Assembly: GCA_964570325.1 (NCBI GenBank)
Contig: CAZMXS010000037.1
Coordinates: 1 to 44,662, forward strand
Direction: 5' to 3'
Source: CAZMXS01 sp964570325
GTDB lineage: Bacteria; Verrucomicrobiota; Kiritimatiellia; CAIQIC01; CAZMXS01
DNA length: 44,662 bases
The position numbers and the translations under genes are program-made. The notes under the pieces were generated by a model. The model was not told where the DNA came from. It worked only from the letters and a program-made list of their open reading frames with translations, and made no database searches. Positions 32,961 through 41,751 of this stretch are shown here, in pieces. Each line of letters starts with the position of its first letter. Position 1 is the stretch's first letter.

Positions 32961-33863
32961 TTAACATTGTCGGAGCACCATCATCAGGCCCAGGTTCACC
33001 GCGTTGAAGAGCCCATGCATCACGGCCGGGACGATAATGGATTCCGTGTAGATATAGGCCAGCGCCAGGGCAACGGCGATGATGAACAGCGGCACCAGCG
33101 AGGGCAGGTGAAAATGGATGGCGGCAAAGAGCACGGAGACCACACCGATGGCGCCGGCCACGCCGAGATAACGCGCGAGGATCGGCAATACAATGCCGCG
33201 AAAAAAAAGCTCCTCAAAAAAAGGGGCCAGCGCCACGCCGAGGACCAGCAGGTAGATTCGCATCCACCAGGGTTGGGCGCCGGTCAGGGCGACCGCGACC
33301 TCTTGCATGGTTGGTTCGTAACCCGCCTGCGTTAACGCCGCTTGGTACAGGATCGCATAAAACCAGAGCAGCGGCATCACCGCCAGGTAGAAGGCCGTCC
33401 CGCGCCCAATGTCGCGCAGCAGGCGGCGCGGATCCATGCCGAATGCCGGCCGCCAGCCGACGTGGCGCTGAAACAGCGACGCGGCAATCAGCCCCAGCCC
33501 CAGCCAATGGAAAGCCAGGCTTTGGATGATGATCCAGTACTGCTCGCCGCCGGCGATTTCACCGCCGAGGGCCCGGGCGATGTGGCTGGTCGAGGCCATC
33601 AGGCTGAACACCGCCAGCAGGATGACGGCAATGCGGCCGCCCTCCATCCACGGCCAGGGGCGGGCGGTCAGTTGTTGCACATGGCGCGGCCAGGCGGGCG
33701 GCCGCGCGCGCAGTCGGAACACCAGCCAGAGGTCCACCAGCAGGCCCAGCGTGACCACCGTCAGGTAAGTCGTCGCGATGATCCATTCCTTGCCGGTCAG
33801 TTGAACCGCGGGCCAGTTGACGCCGGCCCAGCCCGGAATCAACAATGGGAAGCTCCAAGTCAT
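32961..33863 (-). CDS. CPBP-family intramembrane metalloprotease
   Basis: 300 residues from ATG 33863 (MTWSFPLLIPG). A longer TTG-started frame to 33917 runs through a repeat-like spacer and is less likely. Multi-pass protein with the CPBP/ABI motifs: FFEELFFRGIVLPIL (Glu-Glu...Arg), FAAIHFHLPSLVPLF (His) and MHGLFNAVNLGL (His...Asn). Family members include CAAX prenyl proteases and bacteriocin-immunity proteins; the bacterial substrate is unknown. The three motifs cover the usual metal-binding and catalytic residues, so it should be active. Confidence 0.88.
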   Translation of the reverse strand: MTWSFPLLIPGWAGVNWPAVQLTGKEWIIATTYLTVVTLGLLVDLWLVFRLRARPPAWPRHVQQLTARPWPWMEGGRIAVILLAVFSLMASTSHIARALGGEIAGGEQYWIIIQSLAFHWLGLGLIAASLFQRHVGWRPAFGMDPRRLLRDIGRGTAFYLAVMPLLWFYAILYQAALTQAGYEPTMQEVAVALTGAQPWWMRIYLLVLGVALAPFFEELFFRGIVLPILARYLGVAGAIGVVSVLFAAIHFHLPSLVPLFIIAVALALAYIYTESIIVPAVMHGLFNAVNLGLMMVLRQC

Positions 33864-33934
33864 TGTGGGATGGGAAAGAGTTCCAAGTTCAAAGTCCGCC
33901 GTATGTCTGATCCTCAAAACTTCAAAACTTGGAC
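33864..33934. repeat. Intergenic AAGTTC/CTTCAAAACTT repeat tract
   Basis: TTCCAAGTTCAAAGTC (33879-33894) and AAAACTTCAAAACTTGGA (33917-33933 region) are degenerate copies of the TTCAA-type repeat seen at 14.85 and 37.0 kb. They lie between the CPBP gene and the next gene upstream, the glycosyltransferase. Confidence 0.4.
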
Positions 33935-34936
33935 TTAACTCCCCTTCGAGGTGAATTCCTCACGGATCATGTAGATCGGTTTGGACTGCGACTCGTGGTA
34001 GGTTCGGATTTGCATCTCGGCCAGCAGCCCCATGCTGATGAATTGCATGCCAAACAGGATTAACATGAATGCGGACATCAGCCAGAAGGGGCGTTTGATC
34101 AGGCCCGCCGCGAACTCGGTGCCGAACATCCGATAGGAGAGATTGCCGCCGACCATGAGCAGGAACATCAGGATGCCGGGCGCCGCGAACGCCGCCGCGA
34201 TCTTGCCGAACATCTGGATCGGGCCGGTGCTGTAGTGCAGCAGGAACTTGACCGTCAGGAGATCCAACACCACCCGGTAGGTGCGCGAAAGCCCGTACTT
34301 GGATTTGCCGAACCGGCGCGGGTGGTGGGTCACCACCACCTCGTCAATTCGCCCGCCGACCCAACTGGCCAGCGCCGGGATGAAACGGTGCATCTCGCCA
34401 TAGAGCCGCACATTTTTAATCACGTCGGCGCGATACGCCTTCAGGGTGCAGCCATAATCGTGCAACGCGACGCCGGTGATCTTGCTGATCAGGGCATTCG
34501 CCAGCATGGAGGGAATCCGCCGCGTGATGAACTTGTCCTGGCGGTTCCGTCGCCAGCCGCTGACCACGTCCGCGCCCCGCGCAATCCGTTCCATCAGCAA
34601 GGGGATGTCCGCCGGATCGTTCTGCAGGTCCGCGTCGAGCGTGATGATGACCCGGCCGGCGGCGTGGTCGAACCCCGCGCTCATCGCGGCCGTCTGGCCG
34701 AAATTGCGCCGGAAACGAATCAGGCGAAAAGCCGGGTATTGACCGGCGGCGGCGACCAGCCGGGGCCAGGTGTCGTCCGTGCTGCCGTCGTCCACCAGTA
34801 AAACTTCGTAGGACTGGCCCAGTTGGGAAAGCGATTCGTGCAGGCGGGCGCAGAGCTGCGCGACGTTTTCCTCCTCGTTGTAGACGGGGATGACAACGGA
34901 AAGATCCAGTTGCTTGTCGTTGGCCGTGTTGTTCAT
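33935..34936 (-). CDS. Family 2 glycosyltransferase, GtrB/ArnC/DPM1 type
   Basis: 333 residues from ATG 34936 (MNNTANDKQLDLS). GT2 motifs: SVVIPVYNEEENV, LLVDDGSTDDTW, IITLDADLQNDPADI (metal/nucleotide Asp), DYGCTLKAYRADV and RFGKSKYGLSRTYRV. Two C-terminal membrane helices (AAAFAAPGILMFLLMVGGN; FWLMSAFMLILFGMQFISMG) follow. This is the layout of enzymes that load a sugar onto undecaprenyl phosphate for use by GT-C transferases outside the membrane. It could therefore supply the DUF2723-type proteins in this window, although it lies about 16 kb away. Confidence 0.92.
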   Translation of the reverse strand: MNNTANDKQLDLSVVIPVYNEEENVAQLCARLHESLSQLGQSYEVLLVDDGSTDDTWPRLVAAAGQYPAFRLIRFRRNFGQTAAMSAGFDHAAGRVIITLDADLQNDPADIPLLMERIARGADVVSGWRRNRQDKFITRRIPSMLANALISKITGVALHDYGCTLKAYRADVIKNVRLYGEMHRFIPALASWVGGRIDEVVVTHHPRRFGKSKYGLSRTYRVVLDLLTVKFLLHYSTGPIQMFGKIAAAFAAPGILMFLLMVGGNLSYRMFGTEFAAGLIKRPFWLMSAFMLILFGMQFISMGLLAEMQIRTYHESQSKPIYMIREEFTSKGS

Positions 34937-35038
34937 GGCATGAAAAAACCGGCTGCATATTGCGTGGAACCGGCCGGAAAGGCAATCCTTTGCTATGTCG
35001 GACCACCGCGCAAGCGGCACACGGACCGGGCAGGCGGT

Positions 35039-36976
35039 TCAGACAAAACCCACGTGCTCGTCCTGAACCAGGCTGCCTTTGAGTTCCTGCACGAACATGG
35101 AGGGGTCGCAGAACATCACCCCGCCGTCCCGCATCCGCCGGACCTCGGGCACGCACAGGTACAATTCGTCCTTCGCGCGCGTGGTGGCCACATAAAACAG
35201 CCGGCGCTCTTCGGCGGCGCCGCCGGCATCGTTCAGCGCGCGGCTCGAGGGAAACATTCCCTGCGTCAGCCAGAGCACGAACACCACCCCCCATTCCAGC
35301 CCCTTGGCCTGATGCACGGTGGTCAGCTTCAGCGGCGCTTCATCCCCCGCCTGCAACTCATCATTTTCCGCGTCCAGATTGCTCATCAGCGCGACTTCGC
35401 CCAGGAAGGCCTCGAGCGTCTCGAAACGGCCGGTGAAGTTGATCACTTCGGCGATGTCCTCCAGCCGCCGCTGAAAATTGTCGAAGGTCTCCGCCGCATA
35501 ATGCCGGTAGAAGACCTGGGTGAACTGGAAGATGAGCTCGCCGGCGGGATTGCCCGGCGCCGGATTTTCCAATGATTGGAAAACCGGCTCCATCATTTTC
35601 CAATGCTTGGAAGCCGCCGCCGGCAGCAGGTCCGCCAGTTGCCGGCGCCGATCGGGCTCGCGCAAATCCGCCTTCCGGCCCAGCTTTTCCCAAATTCGCG
35701 CGCAGGTCTTTTCCCCGACCTTGGGCAGCAGGCCAAGCAGGCGGCGGAACGCCAACTCGTCGCCGGGGTTCGCCAGCAGGCGCGGGATCGCGCAGATGTC
35801 CTTGATGTGCGCCTGTTCGAAAAAGCGCACGCCGGAGGTGACGACATACGGGATGCGGCTGCGCGCCAGCTCGAGTTGCAGCTCCATCGCGTGGAAATGG
35901 GCGCGGTAGAGCACGACGATGTCGCCCGCCGGCCGGCCCCGGCGGCGCAGGTCGGCGACCCGCTGGACGACGTAGCGCGCCTGTTGTCCGCCGTCGCGCA
36001 GGTGCACGAGGCGCGGCTTGTGATGGCCTTTGCGGACGGCCCGCAGATTCTTCTGAAACTGCTCCGGGTTGCCGGCGATGCAGGCGTTGGCGACGTCCAG
36101 GATTTCCGGCAGGCTGCGGTAGTTAGTCTCCAGCTTGAACACGGTGGCGTCGGCATAGCGGTCCGGGAAGCTCATGATATTGCGGAAATCCGCCCCGCGC
36201 CAGGAGTAGATGCTTTGAAAATCGTCGCCGACGACGAGCAGGTTGCGGTGCTGCGCGGCGATGCGGTCCACCCACTCGGCCTGAATCGGGTTGGTGTCCT
36301 GGTATTCATCCACGAGAGTGTAGAGGAACCGTTCCTGATAGCGCGCGAGGATCTCGGGATGGTCGCGAAATAGCAGCAGGCCGTTGACCAGCAGATCGTC
36401 GAAATCCATCGCGTTGAGCTGGCGTTTCTTCGCGGCGTAGGCGGCGTGGACGCGGACAATGTCCTCGATGTTGATCGGCTCGTCCTCAAAGTGCTCGCGC
36501 GCGATCTCGTCCACGGGCGCCTCGCGGTTGGCGGCGAGGCTGATGAGGCCGAGCAGGACATCGGGCTTGGGGAAATGCTTGCCCAGCAGGTCCAGTTCGT
36601 CGGCGCACTGGCGGACCAGCCCGCGCGCGTCGTCCTGGTCGAGAATGGTGTAATCGTTCCCGTAGCCGATGGCGTCCGCGTGGCGCCGGAGCATCCGATT
36701 GGCCATGTGGTGGAAAGTGCCGCCCCAGAGCCCGCCGACGCGCTCGCCGACCAGCGCCTGGGCGCGTTCGAGCATTTCGCGCGCGGCGCGGTTGGTGAAC
36801 GTGAGCAGGAGCACGCGATGCGGGTCCACGCCGCGCTCGACAAGCCACGCCACGCGGTAGGTCAGCGTCCGCGTCTTGCCGGTTCCGGCGGCGGCGATGA
36901 CCAGCACCGGCCCATCCGGCGCCTGCACGGCCGCCAGTTGCTCCGCATTCAGGGCGTTTTCAAAGTTGATGTTCAA
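35039..36976 (-). CDS. UvrD/PcrA-type superfamily 1 DNA helicase
   Basis: 645 residues from TTG 36976; the start codon sits in a TTGAAC repeat tract. All SF1A motifs are present: I AAAGTGKTRT, Ia LLTFTNRAAREM, II LVDEYQDTN, III VVGDDFQSIYSWRGA, IV ETNYRS, V LTTVHQAKGLEW and VI RRLFYVATTRAKD. It unwinds DNA 3'-5' in repair or replication restart. It is shorter than PcrA/UvrD (about 720 residues). Between motifs IV and V, at about residues 464-471, lies a palindrome-coded insertion (VFQSLENP, with a degenerate second copy just before it), placed in what should be an accessory subdomain loop. Confidence 0.93.
   Translation of the reverse strand: MNINFENALNAEQLAAVQAPDGPVLVIAAAGTGKTRTLTYRVAWLVERGVDPHRVLLLTFTNRAAREMLERAQALVGERVGGLWGGTFHHMANRMLRRHADAIGYGNDYTILDQDDARGLVRQCADELDLLGKHFPKPDVLLGLISLAANREAPVDEIAREHFEDEPINIEDIVRVHAAYAAKKRQLNAMDFDDLLVNGLLLFRDHPEILARYQERFLYTLVDEYQDTNPIQAEWVDRIAAQHRNLLVVGDDFQSIYSWRGADFRNIMSFPDRYADATVFKLETNYRSLPEILDVANACIAGNPEQFQKNLRAVRKGHHKPRLVHLRDGGQQARYVVQRVADLRRRGRPAGDIVVLYRAHFHAMELQLELARSRIPYVVTSGVRFFEQAHIKDICAIPRLLANPGDELAFRRLLGLLPKVGEKTCARIWEKLGRKADLREPDRRRQLADLLPAAASKHWKMMEPVFQSLENPAPGNPAGELIFQFTQVFYRHYAAETFDNFQRRLEDIAEVINFTGRFETLEAFLGEVALMSNLDAENDELQAGDEAPLKLTTVHQAKGLEWGVVFVLWLTQGMFPSSRALNDAGGAAEERRLFYVATTRAKDELYLCVPEVRRMRDGGVMFCDPSMFVQELKGSLVQDEHVGFV
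35560..35587. repeat. Palindromic element copy 4, inside the helicase gene
   Basis: Core arms TTTTCCAAT (35565-35573) and ATTGGAAAA (35575-35583) around G, flanked by CCGG on both sides with one bulged base. In the helicase frame it codes PVFQSLENP. Confidence 0.9.
35596..35614. repeat. Palindromic element copy 5 (degenerate), inside the helicase gene
   Basis: TTCCAA (35598-35603) and TTGGAA (35607-35612) around TGC, 12 bp from copy 4. It retains the family core and codes KHWKM in the helicase frame. Confidence 0.7.
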
Positions 36977-37017
36977 GTTCGTTCAAGGATCAAAGTTCAA
37001 CGTTCAAAGTTGGGGAT
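36962..37017. repeat. Intergenic TTCAAAGTTCAACGTTCAA repeat
   Basis: GTTCAAGTTCGTTCAAGG, then CAAAGTTCAACGTTCAAAG: overlapping degenerate copies of a TTCAAxGTTC unit fill the short gap upstream of the helicase and include its presumed TTG start codon. The tract is probably older than the present gene boundary. No clear promoter is seen. Confidence 0.6.
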
Positions 37018-37097
37018 TAAAGCCGAAGTGGGCGAGCCAGATCACGACGAAAAGTGAGAAAACTTCCGGCGGCCGGGGGCCCCGCGCGATTCGCTGT

Positions 37098-38465
37098 TCA
37101 AGTCTGCGCCGGCGGGACGTGGGGGCCTTGCGCGGCGGGTGCCGCCGCGTGGAGCAGGTGGTTGAGCGTAAGCGTTTCCAGGGACTGGTTGAGGCCGTTG
37201 TCCACGGAGGTCAGCACCTGGTCAATGGCGGGGTCGAGGTGCAGCAGCCCCAAAGTCTCGGGCGGCGCGCCCTCCTGCAGCACGAGGTCCACGATTTCCC
37301 GCAGGCACACGCTGTCCGGCGCGCGGAGCAGGACATAAATGCCCTGGCGCTCCGCGGTTTCGGCCAGCAGACCGTGACGGACACACATGCGGACGAGGTG
37401 GTTGATCAGCCGAATCGGCACGCGGTGCGCGCGCGCGTAGGCGCTGGTCTCGAAGCGCGGCGCGCCGGTCCGCAGCGAATGGGCGGCGTCGCGGAGGATG
37501 GAAAGGGCCAGCACCAGGCGCGCGCGCGGGCTGGCGCTGTCGGACACGCCCTCCAACTGATAGGTCGCCGAATTCTGGAAGGCGAAGGACAGCTCGGCGC
37601 CCAGCAGCACGATTACCCAGCTCACATAGAGCCAGGCGAGGAAGATCGGCACCGAGGCAAACGTGCCATAAATCGCGTTGTAGCGGGCGACGCCGACCTG
37701 CAGGCTGATGTAGATTTTCTGCCAGCCGAGGAAGAGCAGGGCGCCGACCAGGCTGCTGGCCAGCGCCGGCAGGGCCCGCACGCGCGTGTTGGGCACGAAC
37801 ACATAAAGGCACCAGAACGCCAGCCACGCCGTGAACAGCGAGGTCAGTTGCAGCAGGTTGCGCACGACCCAGTTGGCGGCTTCGGGCAGGATGCTCTGCC
37901 CCGCGCGCAGCGAGGCCGTCAGCGAGACCGCGACGCCGATCAGCAGCGGCACCAGCACCAGCACGCTCACGTAATTGGCCGCCTGCCGGACGACGGTGCG
38001 CGAACGGGCGATGCCCCAGATGCGGTTGAACGACGTTTCGACGCTGGTGAGCACCATCACGGCCGTGAAGATGAAGAAGCCGACGCCGACCCAGCCGAGC
38101 GCGGAGAAGTTGGTCGTGTTGACAATGTTCAGGACGTTGTCCAGGAACTCCTGGAGCTGCTCCGGCATGGAGTCCTTCCACTCCAACAGGCTGTTGATCT
38201 GCGTCTGCCCGAAGCCGAACCCCTTCAACACCGCGAAGGCGACCGCCAGCATGGGCACCAGCGACATCAGCGTCACAAACGTCAGCGCCGAGGCGTGGAT
38301 GGCCAGGTCGTCCTCCTTGAACCCCTTGATGACCAGTTGGACGACGCGCACCGCCCGGACCAGGATGCCGCGCTTGGCGGTCATGGACTGCAGGTCCATG
38401 TCCCAGACATCATGGAGGACGAACTGCTTCGCCTCGGTCCAGAAATCTGTGAACCTATTCGCCAT
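37098..38465 (-). CDS. YihY/BrkB-family inner-membrane protein
   Basis: 455 residues from ATG 38465. The start lies 11 bp inside the end of the NUDIX gene, so the two are translationally coupled. The N-terminal cytoplasmic part is followed by six or so membrane helices with family motifs: DDLAIHASALTFVTLMSLVP, TSVETSFNRIWGI, FVPNTRVRALPALASSLVGA and YGTFASVPIFLAWLYVSW. The C-terminal part of about 150 residues is a helical cytoplasmic extension resembling winged-helix segments (IRLINHLVRMCVRHGLLAE), beyond the core family length of about 290. Function unknown; some members were annotated as RNase BN in error. Confidence 0.9.
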   Translation of the reverse strand: MANRFTDFWTEAKQFVLHDVWDMDLQSMTAKRGILVRAVRVVQLVIKGFKEDDLAIHASALTFVTLMSLVPMLAVAFAVLKGFGFGQTQINSLLEWKDSMPEQLQEFLDNVLNIVNTTNFSALGWVGVGFFIFTAVMVLTSVETSFNRIWGIARSRTVVRQAANYVSVLVLVPLLIGVAVSLTASLRAGQSILPEAANWVVRNLLQLTSLFTAWLAFWCLYVFVPNTRVRALPALASSLVGALLFLGWQKIYISLQVGVARYNAIYGTFASVPIFLAWLYVSWVIVLLGAELSFAFQNSATYQLEGVSDSASPRARLVLALSILRDAAHSLRTGAPRFETSAYARAHRVPIRLINHLVRMCVRHGLLAETAERQGIYVLLRAPDSVCLREIVDLVLQEGAPPETLGLLHLDPAIDQVLTSVDNGLNQSLETLTLNHLLHAAAPAAQGPHVPPAQT

Positions 38466-39006
38466 GCTCCGTGCTCTTCTCGAACAGCAGCCACGCGGCC
38501 AGGGTTTTGGAGTCGGTGATCTCGTTGGCGCGGATCCGGCGGAGCACCTCGGCCCGATCGAGCAGCACGGCCTCGACCCGCTCGTCCGCGTCGCAGTGGG
38601 TCCGGCCCGCGGCCGGTTCCAACTCGGCGAAGAAAAGGTCAATCCGCTCGTCCACATAGCCGGGGGTGGGGAACACCTCGCCCAGGCGGCGCAGCGCGGC
38701 GGTCCGGTAGCCGGTTTCCTCCGCGATCTCGCGCCGCGCGCAATCCGCGGCGGACTCGCCGTCTTCGCGTATCCCCGCGACCACTTCGAGCATCACGCGC
38801 TCAACCGGTTTGCGGAACTGGCGCACGAAGACGAACCGGCCGTCCGGCAGCCGGGCCAGCACCGCCGCCGCGCCCCGGTGACGAACGATTTCGCGGAACG
38901 CCACCCGGCCGTCCTCCAGCGCGACGTCCTGGACTTCCAGCCGGAGGATGCGCCCGTCGTAGATGGTTTTCGCGTTGAGGGTTTTTTCTTGCACGGACAT
39001 TTCCAT
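38455..39006 (-). CDS. NUDIX hydrolase, ADP-ribose pyrophosphatase-like
   Basis: 183 residues from ATG 39006 (an alternative start is two codons later). The Nudix box is complete: GIREDGESAADCARREIAEE followed by TGY, preceded by the A-loop RHRGAAAVLARL and followed by PTPGYVDERIDLFFAELEP. The PGYVDE segment is typical of ADP-sugar hydrolases. It likely hydrolyses ADP-ribose or a related nucleotide-sugar. It is first in an operon with the BrkB gene. Confidence 0.93.
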   Translation of the reverse strand: MEMSVQEKTLNAKTIYDGRILRLEVQDVALEDGRVAFREIVRHRGAAAVLARLPDGRFVFVRQFRKPVERVMLEVVAGIREDGESAADCARREIAEETGYRTAALRRLGEVFPTPGYVDERIDLFFAELEPAAGRTHCDADERVEAVLLDRAEVLRRIRANEITDSKTLAAWLLFEKSTEHGE

Positions 39007-39090
39007 TGTTTCGCCCGCCCGAATCCCTTATTAAGTTAATCAGCATAACGAAGGCTTTTTTCAAGGTACAGGCAATTTCTCGGAGCGCGC

Positions 39091-40248
39091 ATGATTCACA
39101 CCCGGCAGGACCGCGAGCGGCTGGAGGCGCAGAGCCTCGCGCCCTATGCCGCGCGCAGCGCGGAAAGCCGCGGCCGCGCCTATCCCGAGGCGCGGCACGA
39201 TTACCGGTCCGAGTTTCAGCGCGACCGCGACCGGATTCTGCACAGCCGGGCCTTCCGGCGGCTGGAATACAAGACGCAGGTCTTTGTCAACAGCCAGGTG
39301 GATCATTACCGCACCCGCCTGACCCACACGATCGAAATGGCCGCGGTCGGCCGCACGCTGGCCCGCGCGCTGCGCGCCAACGAGGATCTGACCGAGGCGA
39401 TCGCGCTGGCGCACGACATCGGCCACAGCCCGTTCGGCCATGTCGGCGAGGAGGCGCTGGATGAATTGATGAAGAACGAAGGCGGTTTCGACCACAACGA
39501 GCAGAGCTGTCGCTGGGTCGAAATCCTCGAGCAGCCGTATCCGGAGTTCCCCGGCCTCAATCTGACCTGGGAGGTCCGCGCCGGGTTGCGCAAACACGCC
39601 GCGCAGGTCGCCGGCGCCGCGCTGGACGGCCACGCGCTCGGGCCGTGCCAGATGATCGAGGCGCAGATCGCCGACATCGCCGACGACATGACCTATTTCG
39701 CCCATGACATTGACGACGGCCTCGATGCCGGCCTGCTGTCGGAGGAACAGTTGCGCACGGTGGATGTCTGGCGCCGCGCGGATGAACGCGTCCGCGCGGA
39801 AAATCCCGGTATCGCGGAGGACCGCCGGATGCGCGCGACGATTCGCCGCCTGCTGGACCTGCAGGTCGAGGACGTGCTCAAGCACAGCGCCGCATTGCTG
39901 GAACGCCACCGGCCGGACTCCCCCGGGGCGGTGATGCGCGCGCCCGAACGGCTGGTCGCCTTCAGCCCGGAGATGAAGGCCATGCTGGAGGCGCACAAGT
40001 CTTTCCTTTTTAAGAATATGTATTTCAACTCCGGCGTCACCGCCGGCAGCCAGGCCGGGGTGCGGATGATCCGCCGCCTGTTCCTTTTTTACATTGACCA
40101 TCCGGAGACAATGGGCCGTAAGGCGCGCGCGCGAATTGCGGTGGACGGCCTGTGGCGCGCGGCATGCGACTATCTTTCCGGCATGACGGACCGGTACGCG
40201 ATCGAGGAATACATGAAATTCGGGCTCAACGAGGGGGATGCAGTATGA
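39091..40248 (+). CDS. dgt: dGTP triphosphohydrolase
   Basis: 385 residues from ATG 39091 with CGGAG five bases upstream. Family motifs: SEFQRDRDRILHSRAFRRLE, KTQVF, RTRLTHTIEMAAVGR, ALAHDIGHSPFGHVGE (HD metal site), GGFDHNEQS and IADDMTYFAHDIDDGL. It cleaves dGTP, and in this shorter bacterial branch often other dNTPs, to the nucleoside and triphosphate, controlling dNTP pools. The stop overlaps the trpD start (ATGA), so the two are co-translated, an unusual functional pairing. Confidence 0.95.
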   Translation: MIHTRQDRERLEAQSLAPYAARSAESRGRAYPEARHDYRSEFQRDRDRILHSRAFRRLEYKTQVFVNSQVDHYRTRLTHTIEMAAVGRTLARALRANEDLTEAIALAHDIGHSPFGHVGEEALDELMKNEGGFDHNEQSCRWVEILEQPYPEFPGLNLTWEVRAGLRKHAAQVAGAALDGHALGPCQMIEAQIADIADDMTYFAHDIDDGLDAGLLSEEQLRTVDVWRRADERVRAENPGIAEDRRMRATIRRLLDLQVEDVLKHSAALLERHRPDSPGAVMRAPERLVAFSPEMKAMLEAHKSFLFKNMYFNSGVTAGSQAGVRMIRRLFLFYIDHPETMGRKARARIAVDGLWRAACDYLSGMTDRYAIEEYMKFGLNEGDAV

Positions 40249-41258
40249 TCCGGGAATCCATTGCGCGGTTGGCGGAGGGCAAAACCATCGGGCGCGATGA
40301 GGCGCGGGCAACGATGCTGGAGATCATGTCCGGCGAAGCCACGCCGGCGCAGGTCGCCGCTTACATCACGGCGCTGCGCATTCGCGGCGAAACGCCGGAG
40401 GTAATTGCCGGCAGCGCCGAGGCGATGCGCCAAAAATTCACGCCGGTGGCCGCGCCCGAAGGCATCGTGGCCGATACCTGCGGGACCGGCGGCGACGGCG
40501 CGCACACCTTCAACATCTCCACGACCGCCGCGTTCGTGGCCGCCGCCGCCGGCGTCGTCGTGGCCAAGCACGGCAACCGCAGCGTTTCCAGCCAGTGCGG
40601 CAGCGCGGACGTGCTGGGCGAACTGGGCGTCAAGATAGACATCCCCCCCGAGGCCATGGCGGTCTGCTTGCGGCAGGCCGGAATCGCGTTTTTGTTCGCT
40701 CCGCTGCTGCATCCGGCGATGAAGCACGCGATCGGGCCCCGGCGCGAGATCGGCATCCGGACGGTGTTTAACATCCTTGGCCCGCTCTCCAACCCCGCCG
40801 GCGCGCGCTATGGCCTGCTGGGCGTATACAGCCGCGAGATGGCCGCCACGATCGCGCGCGCGGCGCTGGAGCTTGGCGCGCGGCGCCTGTTCGTCGTGCA
40901 CGGCCATGACGGCCTCGACGAGATTACCACCGTGGCCGCCACATTCGTCGCGGAAATCCGGGACGGCGCCATCCAGACTTATGAAATCCAGCCGCGGGAT
41001 TTGGGTCTGCCTGCGGCCACGGCCGCGGATTTGAAAGGCGGCGCGCCGGCCGAGAACGCGCGCCTGGTGCGGCAGGTGCTATCCGGGGAAAAAGGGCCCA
41101 GGCGTGACATTGTCCTCTTGAACGCGGCGGCGGTTATCACCGCTGCCGAAAAGGCCGCTGATCTGCGGGCCGGCCTGGCGGTCGCGGCCCAGGCGGTTGA
41201 TTCCGGCGCGGCGCTGCGGAAACTGGACGAATTGGCGGCGTTGACGAAGAGTTTCTAG
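40245..41258 (+). CDS. trpD: Anthranilate phosphoribosyltransferase TrpD
   Basis: 337 residues from ATG 40245, overlapping the dgt stop, with GAGGGGG upstream. Motifs: DTCGTGGDGAHTFNIST (PRPP/phosphate binding), KHGNRSVSSQCGSADVLGE (anthranilate binding), FLFAPLLHPAMKHAIGPRRE, RTVFNILGPLSNPA and VHGHDGLDEIT. It joins anthranilate to PRPP in tryptophan synthesis. No other trp gene is in the window. Full length. Confidence 0.97.
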   Translation: MIRESIARLAEGKTIGRDEARATMLEIMSGEATPAQVAAYITALRIRGETPEVIAGSAEAMRQKFTPVAAPEGIVADTCGTGGDGAHTFNISTTAAFVAAAAGVVVAKHGNRSVSSQCGSADVLGELGVKIDIPPEAMAVCLRQAGIAFLFAPLLHPAMKHAIGPRREIGIRTVFNILGPLSNPAGARYGLLGVYSREMAATIARAALELGARRLFVVHGHDGLDEITTVAATFVAEIRDGAIQTYEIQPRDLGLPAATAADLKGGAPAENARLVRQVLSGEKGPRRDIVLLNAAAVITAAEKAADLRAGLAVAAQAVDSGAALRKLDELAALTKSF

Positions 41259-41265
41259 CGGCTCG

Positions 41266-41619
41266 CTATTTCTTCAGCGGCCGGTTGCGATCATCCACGA
41301 GCACGATCCGCGGCTTCAACTTGCGGGCTTCGGCATCGGAGACCGCGCAGTAGGTGAGGATGATGACCTTGTCGCCCGCGATGGCCAATCGCGCCGCCGG
41401 GCCGTTCAGCATCACCGTGCCCGAGCCGCGCGGCGCCGGGATGGTGTAAGTGAGAAACCGCTCGCCGTTGTTCAGATTCAAAACATGCACCTGTTCGCCG
41501 GGCAGGATGTCGGCTTTTTCCAGCAATGTCGTATCCAGCGTGATGCTCCCCTGGTAATTGATGTCCAGCCCCGTCACGGTGGCGCGGTGAATCTTCGATT
41601 TCAGCATTTGCCGTTGCAT
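41266..41619 (-). CDS. panD: Aspartate 1-decarboxylase PanD proenzyme
   Basis: 117 residues from ATG 41619 (MQRQMLKSKIHRATVTGLD). INYQGSITLD carries the Gly-Ser self-cleavage site that creates the pyruvoyl group. LNNGERFLTYTIPAPRGSG and NGPAARLAIAGDKVIILTYC are family-typical, including the YC end of the catalytic strand. It makes beta-alanine for pantothenate and CoA. Convergent with trpD, 7 bp apart. Confidence 0.96.
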   Translation of the reverse strand: MQRQMLKSKIHRATVTGLDINYQGSITLDTTLLEKADILPGEQVHVLNLNNGERFLTYTIPAPRGSGTVMLNGPAARLAIAGDKVIILTYCAVSDAEARKLKPRIVLVDDRNRPLKK

Positions 41620-41751
41620 GATGATTCCTGTTTTGGGCGGACTTAATAACACAACCACCTCTGATTACAAGGCGCAAAGCGCCGCCGCCCGGCCGTTGAA
41701 AAAAAAGACGCGGGGAGCGCGTGCAGGAGCCGCGGGAGCGAGACTTAAAAA

